Assembly (NCBI GenBank): GCA_003444795.1
Contig: DLWR01000121.1
Span: 1-7,633, forward strand
DNA length: 7,633 nt
Direction: 5' to 3'
From: Cryomorphaceae bacterium
GTDB taxonomy: Bacteria > Bacteroidota > Bacteroidia > Flavobacteriales > Schleiferiaceae
Numbering within the stretch: the first letter of the stretch is position 1; each line of letters begins with the position of its first letter. The position numbers were made by a program, and so were the translations under genes. Below are positions 5,584 to 7,633 of the stretch, piece after piece. The notes under the pieces were generated by a model. It was not told the DNA's origin and did not search any database. It saw nothing but the letters and a program-made list of their open reading frames with translations.

Positions 5584-7633
5584 CTAGTAGATCAGGAGGA
5601 GCGTTCCTCGCAGATCAACGGGCTCACCTTGCTTTGAGCGGTAGTTCAATTGGTAGATATAGCTACCCTCAGCGGCCTTGGTGCCATCGATGGTACCATC
5701 CCAGCCTTTCATCTCGTCTGAGGTGGTGAAGACCTTGTTGCCCCAACGATCAAAGATCTCGAGCGAGTAGGTGCCACTCTCCACATAGACTTGCTTGGGT
5801 CTCCAGGTTCGGTTCTCCAGCACGTCCGAATTTGGATTGAAGGAATTTGGAATGAACACGCGAGGATTGTGCTCTGCGCAAACCACGTTGGACGTAGAAG
5901 TAAATACGGAGCCATCGTAATCGGTGAACATCAAGGGGCTGGGCCCCTCAGTCGCCACCACTTTGTAGCAGAAAATACCCACGTTGTCACCCAACGGACG
6001 GATGTTATCCGTGTAGATGGTGTCTGTGGTCGTGCCCACGAAGACCATACTGCCATTTTCACCAACACTGCGGTAGATATCGTACTTCAGCACACCTCCC
6101 ATGAAATCACGGTAGGGATTCCAGGTAAGGATATTGGTCAAGTTGTCCACCGGCTCTACTTCCAGCAGAATGTTCGTTCCAATGTTTGAGGCTGTGTCAA
6201 TACCACCACAGCTATCCGTCGCTACAAAGCGATAGAGGTAGCGGTGGTTGTTGGGATCTGCCGAGAAATCCTTGAAGCGAATCTCCCATGGTCCGGTTAC
6301 TGGCTTTGGAATCAAGCCCAAGGAGGTGAAGGGCGCACCATCACGGTCTGCACGCTGCAAATCAAAGTGAATGATATCCGCATCCCGATCAATAAAGGCC
6401 ACCAGTTCAACGGCATTGTCGCTGCGGACGGATGTCTTGGCCATGTACAACAAGCGTGAGCGCTGTACTGCTAAAGAATTAATACAAACTTCATTGGAGG
6501 ACGAGAAGCGTGCACCCGCCGTGTCGACCGCCTTAATGTAGTAGCAATAGGACCAGCCACCAATGAGGTCACGGGTATTAAACGCCGTGTCTCCGGGCGC
6601 CTTAGTGGCAAGCAAAACACCGACCTGAGTAGGACCTCCCGGAGGTGTCACATCTGCCAGAACACGGTATTCTTTTACGCCACCAGCCCAGCCACGGTAC
6701 TGGTTCCAACGAAGACGCATAATGCCTTCACAGGGATCCATATTCTCTGTCAATAAGATGTTGTTGTGCGCAGACACTAGGAGGTCAGAGCTTTGGTTGC
6801 CACAGCTATCCGTAGACATGACTTTGTAGCTCTTCACCGAAGACCCTGGCGTGGCACCCGGCAATGGATAAGGCATGCTCACCGTGTTAGGTACGGTCGC
6901 AATGGAATTCCAGCCCGTACCAGGCACCCATTCTAAAATATCGTAGTTCACAATGTCGCCATTGGTTCCTGGCGTCCACGAAATCAAAGCAGTACCTCCG
7001 TTCACGGTCACCGAATCGATTTTCAGCACATCGGTGTTGTTTTGGTCTGAGAAGAACCCACCATCTAGAGTAGAATTACAGGCTCCGTTGATGCGGATTT
7101 GGTATTCTAAATCTTGTCCACAAATGTTGACAGTGTCATTGTAGGTCTTGTTAGTGGTAGTCGCCACTTGAGCCCAACCCGTCGCTCCTGTTCCTTGGGG
7201 ACGGCGCCAAATTTCATAGGTTGGAGTTGCGCCGCTGTATGGAGCATTCCAATCTAACTGGGCCACAGAAGAGTTCGTAGGAGGAATAGGAGTAACGGAC
7301 AGCTCCATCAGGCGAATGGTATCCGAAGTGACTGAGGTGTACCCACATCCGCCCAGAGATCGCATGTAGTAGTAGTTCGCACCGTTCAATGGGGCAACGT
7401 CCGTGTACGACTGGGCGCTATAGTTCCAGATCGTATCAATCGCAATGAAGGGAACAGTCGGCGATCCTCCGCGGAACACCACATAGGCATCGAAATTCAT
7501 ACCAGTATCCAAGGGGTAGCCCCAGTTGATGGTCAATCCACCAGTCGGTTCTTTCGACACACATGCCTGCGACAAATCTGGCGGTACGGGTATCGTAGAA
7601 ATCACGTTAATCACAACAGATGCTACCCGAATA
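5584..7633 (-). CDS. Secreted multidomain FN3-like protein with type IX secretion (type B) sorting domain, N-terminus missing
   Basis: The frame is open to the right edge and stops at TAG 5586-5584, giving 682 complete codons; the start and signal peptide lie outside. A GTG at 7614 is internal. Residues here count from that GTG codon. About six beta-sandwich repeats of 90-100 residues, resembling fibronectin type III domains, begin near 9, 110, 205, 295, 398 and 493. Most carry a Trp strand followed about ten residues later by Y-x-V/I (INWGYP, LDWNAP, ISWTPG, LRWNQY, LTWNPY), and two contain TDSCG. Residues about 584-676 form a gliding-motility-associated C-terminal domain: RVFIPNSFNPN, YSLEIFDRWGNKVF, GWDGTIDG, GSYIYQLNY and a final RGTLLLIY. 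Family knowledge: this targets proteins through the type IX secretion system, with SprB of Flavobacterium as a model. The protein is probably a surface or released adhesin or structural protein. No enzyme domain is seen; the missing N-terminal part could hold one. Confidence 0.92.
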   Translation of the reverse strand, partial: IRVASVVINVISTIPVPPDLSQACVSKEPTGGLTINWGYPLDTGMNFDAYVVFRGGSPTVPFIAIDTIWNYSAQSYTDVAPLNGANYYYMRSLGGCGYTSVTSDTIRLMELSVTPIPPTNSSVAQLDWNAPYSGATPTYEIWRRPQGTGATGWAQVATTTNKTYNDTVNICGQDLEYQIRINGACNSTLDGGFFSDQNNTDVLKIDSVTVNGGTALISWTPGTNGDIVNYDILEWVPGTGWNSIATVPNTVSMPYPLPGATPGSSVKSYKVMSTDSCGNQSSDLLVSAHNNILLTENMDPCEGIMRLRWNQYRGWAGGVKEYRVLADVTPPGGPTQVGVLLATKAPGDTAFNTRDLIGGWSYCYYIKAVDTAGARFSSSNEVCINSLAVQRSRLLYMAKTSVRSDNAVELVAFIDRDADIIHFDLQRADRDGAPFTSLGLIPKPVTGPWEIRFKDFSADPNNHRYLYRFVATDSCGGIDTASNIGTNILLEVEPVDNLTNILTWNPYRDFMGGVLKYDIYRSVGENGSMVFVGTTTDTIYTDNIRPLGDNVGIFCYKVVATEGPSPLMFTDYDGSVFTSTSNVVCAEHNPRVFIPNSFNPNSDVLENRTWRPKQVYVESGTYSLEIFDRWGNKVFTTSDEMKGWDGTIDGTKAAEGSYIYQLNYRSKQGEPVDLRGTLLLIY
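5587..5865 (-). other. Type B type IX secretion C-terminal sorting domain
   Basis: This is the coding segment for the last 93 residues of the large secreted protein. The strands YSLEIFDRWGNKVF, the GWDGT turn and the terminal RGTLLLIY match the gliding-motility-associated C-terminal domain. The usual opening FTPNGDGxND is altered to FNPNSDVLEN, so the acidic glycine loop is not conserved. Confidence 0.85.

Noticed and set aside
7612..7614. GTG as the start codon of the large secreted protein.
   Set aside because: The frame stays open to the window edge, no signal peptide follows the GTG, and it begins just before an FN3-like domain, so the gene continues off the right side.
1..7633. Search for CRISPR arrays, tRNA genes, insertion sequences, toxin-antitoxin pairs or a new defence or biosynthetic system.
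   Set aside because: No repeat-spacer pattern, tRNA-like fold, transposase or terminal inverted repeats were seen, and nearly every base is accounted for by housekeeping or surface-protein genes.

Overview
The window looks like an ordinary chromosomal segment of a member of the Bacteroidota, probably an aquatic Flavobacteriales-like lineage. The evidence is a secreted multidomain protein ending in a type B (gliding-motility-associated) type IX secretion sorting domain, a small exported protein with a carboxypeptidase-regulatory-like fold, promoter -7 boxes of the Bacteroidota TAnnTTTG type, no visible Shine-Dalgarno sequences, and a DASH-type cryptochrome. Base composition appears roughly even between GC and AT throughout, and no sign of horizontal transfer was seen.

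Layout from left to right: (1) the C-terminal 70 residues of a DASH-family cryptochrome/photolyase on the plus strand (1-213), cut by the window edge. (2) A minus-strand pair, ettA (3232 to 1538) followed by hisS (1538 to 207). They are joined by a TAATG stop/start overlap, and hisS overlaps the cryptochrome gene tail to tail by 7 bp. (3) A 69-bp divergent intergenic region (3233-3301) with a candidate ettA promoter. (4) A plus-strand gene for a 241-residue exported protein of unknown function (3302-4027). (5) guaB (5496 to 4024), whose stop codon shares a TTAA with the stop of the preceding gene. (6) An 87-bp intergenic region (5497-5583) that packs together a terminator for the upstream gene, the guaB -7 box, and two overlapping palindromes. 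(7) The C-terminal 682 complete codons of a large secreted FN3-like protein with a type IX sorting domain (to 5584), whose start lies off the right edge.

Functionally the window mixes translation (EttA ribosome throttle, histidyl-tRNA synthetase), GMP synthesis (IMP dehydrogenase), light-dependent DNA repair or light sensing (cryptochrome) and cell-surface/secreted proteins. Apart from ettA-hisS there is no evidence that the genes form one system. No CRISPR array, mobile element, rRNA, tRNA or obvious new defence or biosynthetic system was seen. The best leads are the compact guaB control region, the exported protein of unknown function, and the atypical sorting domain of the large secreted protein.
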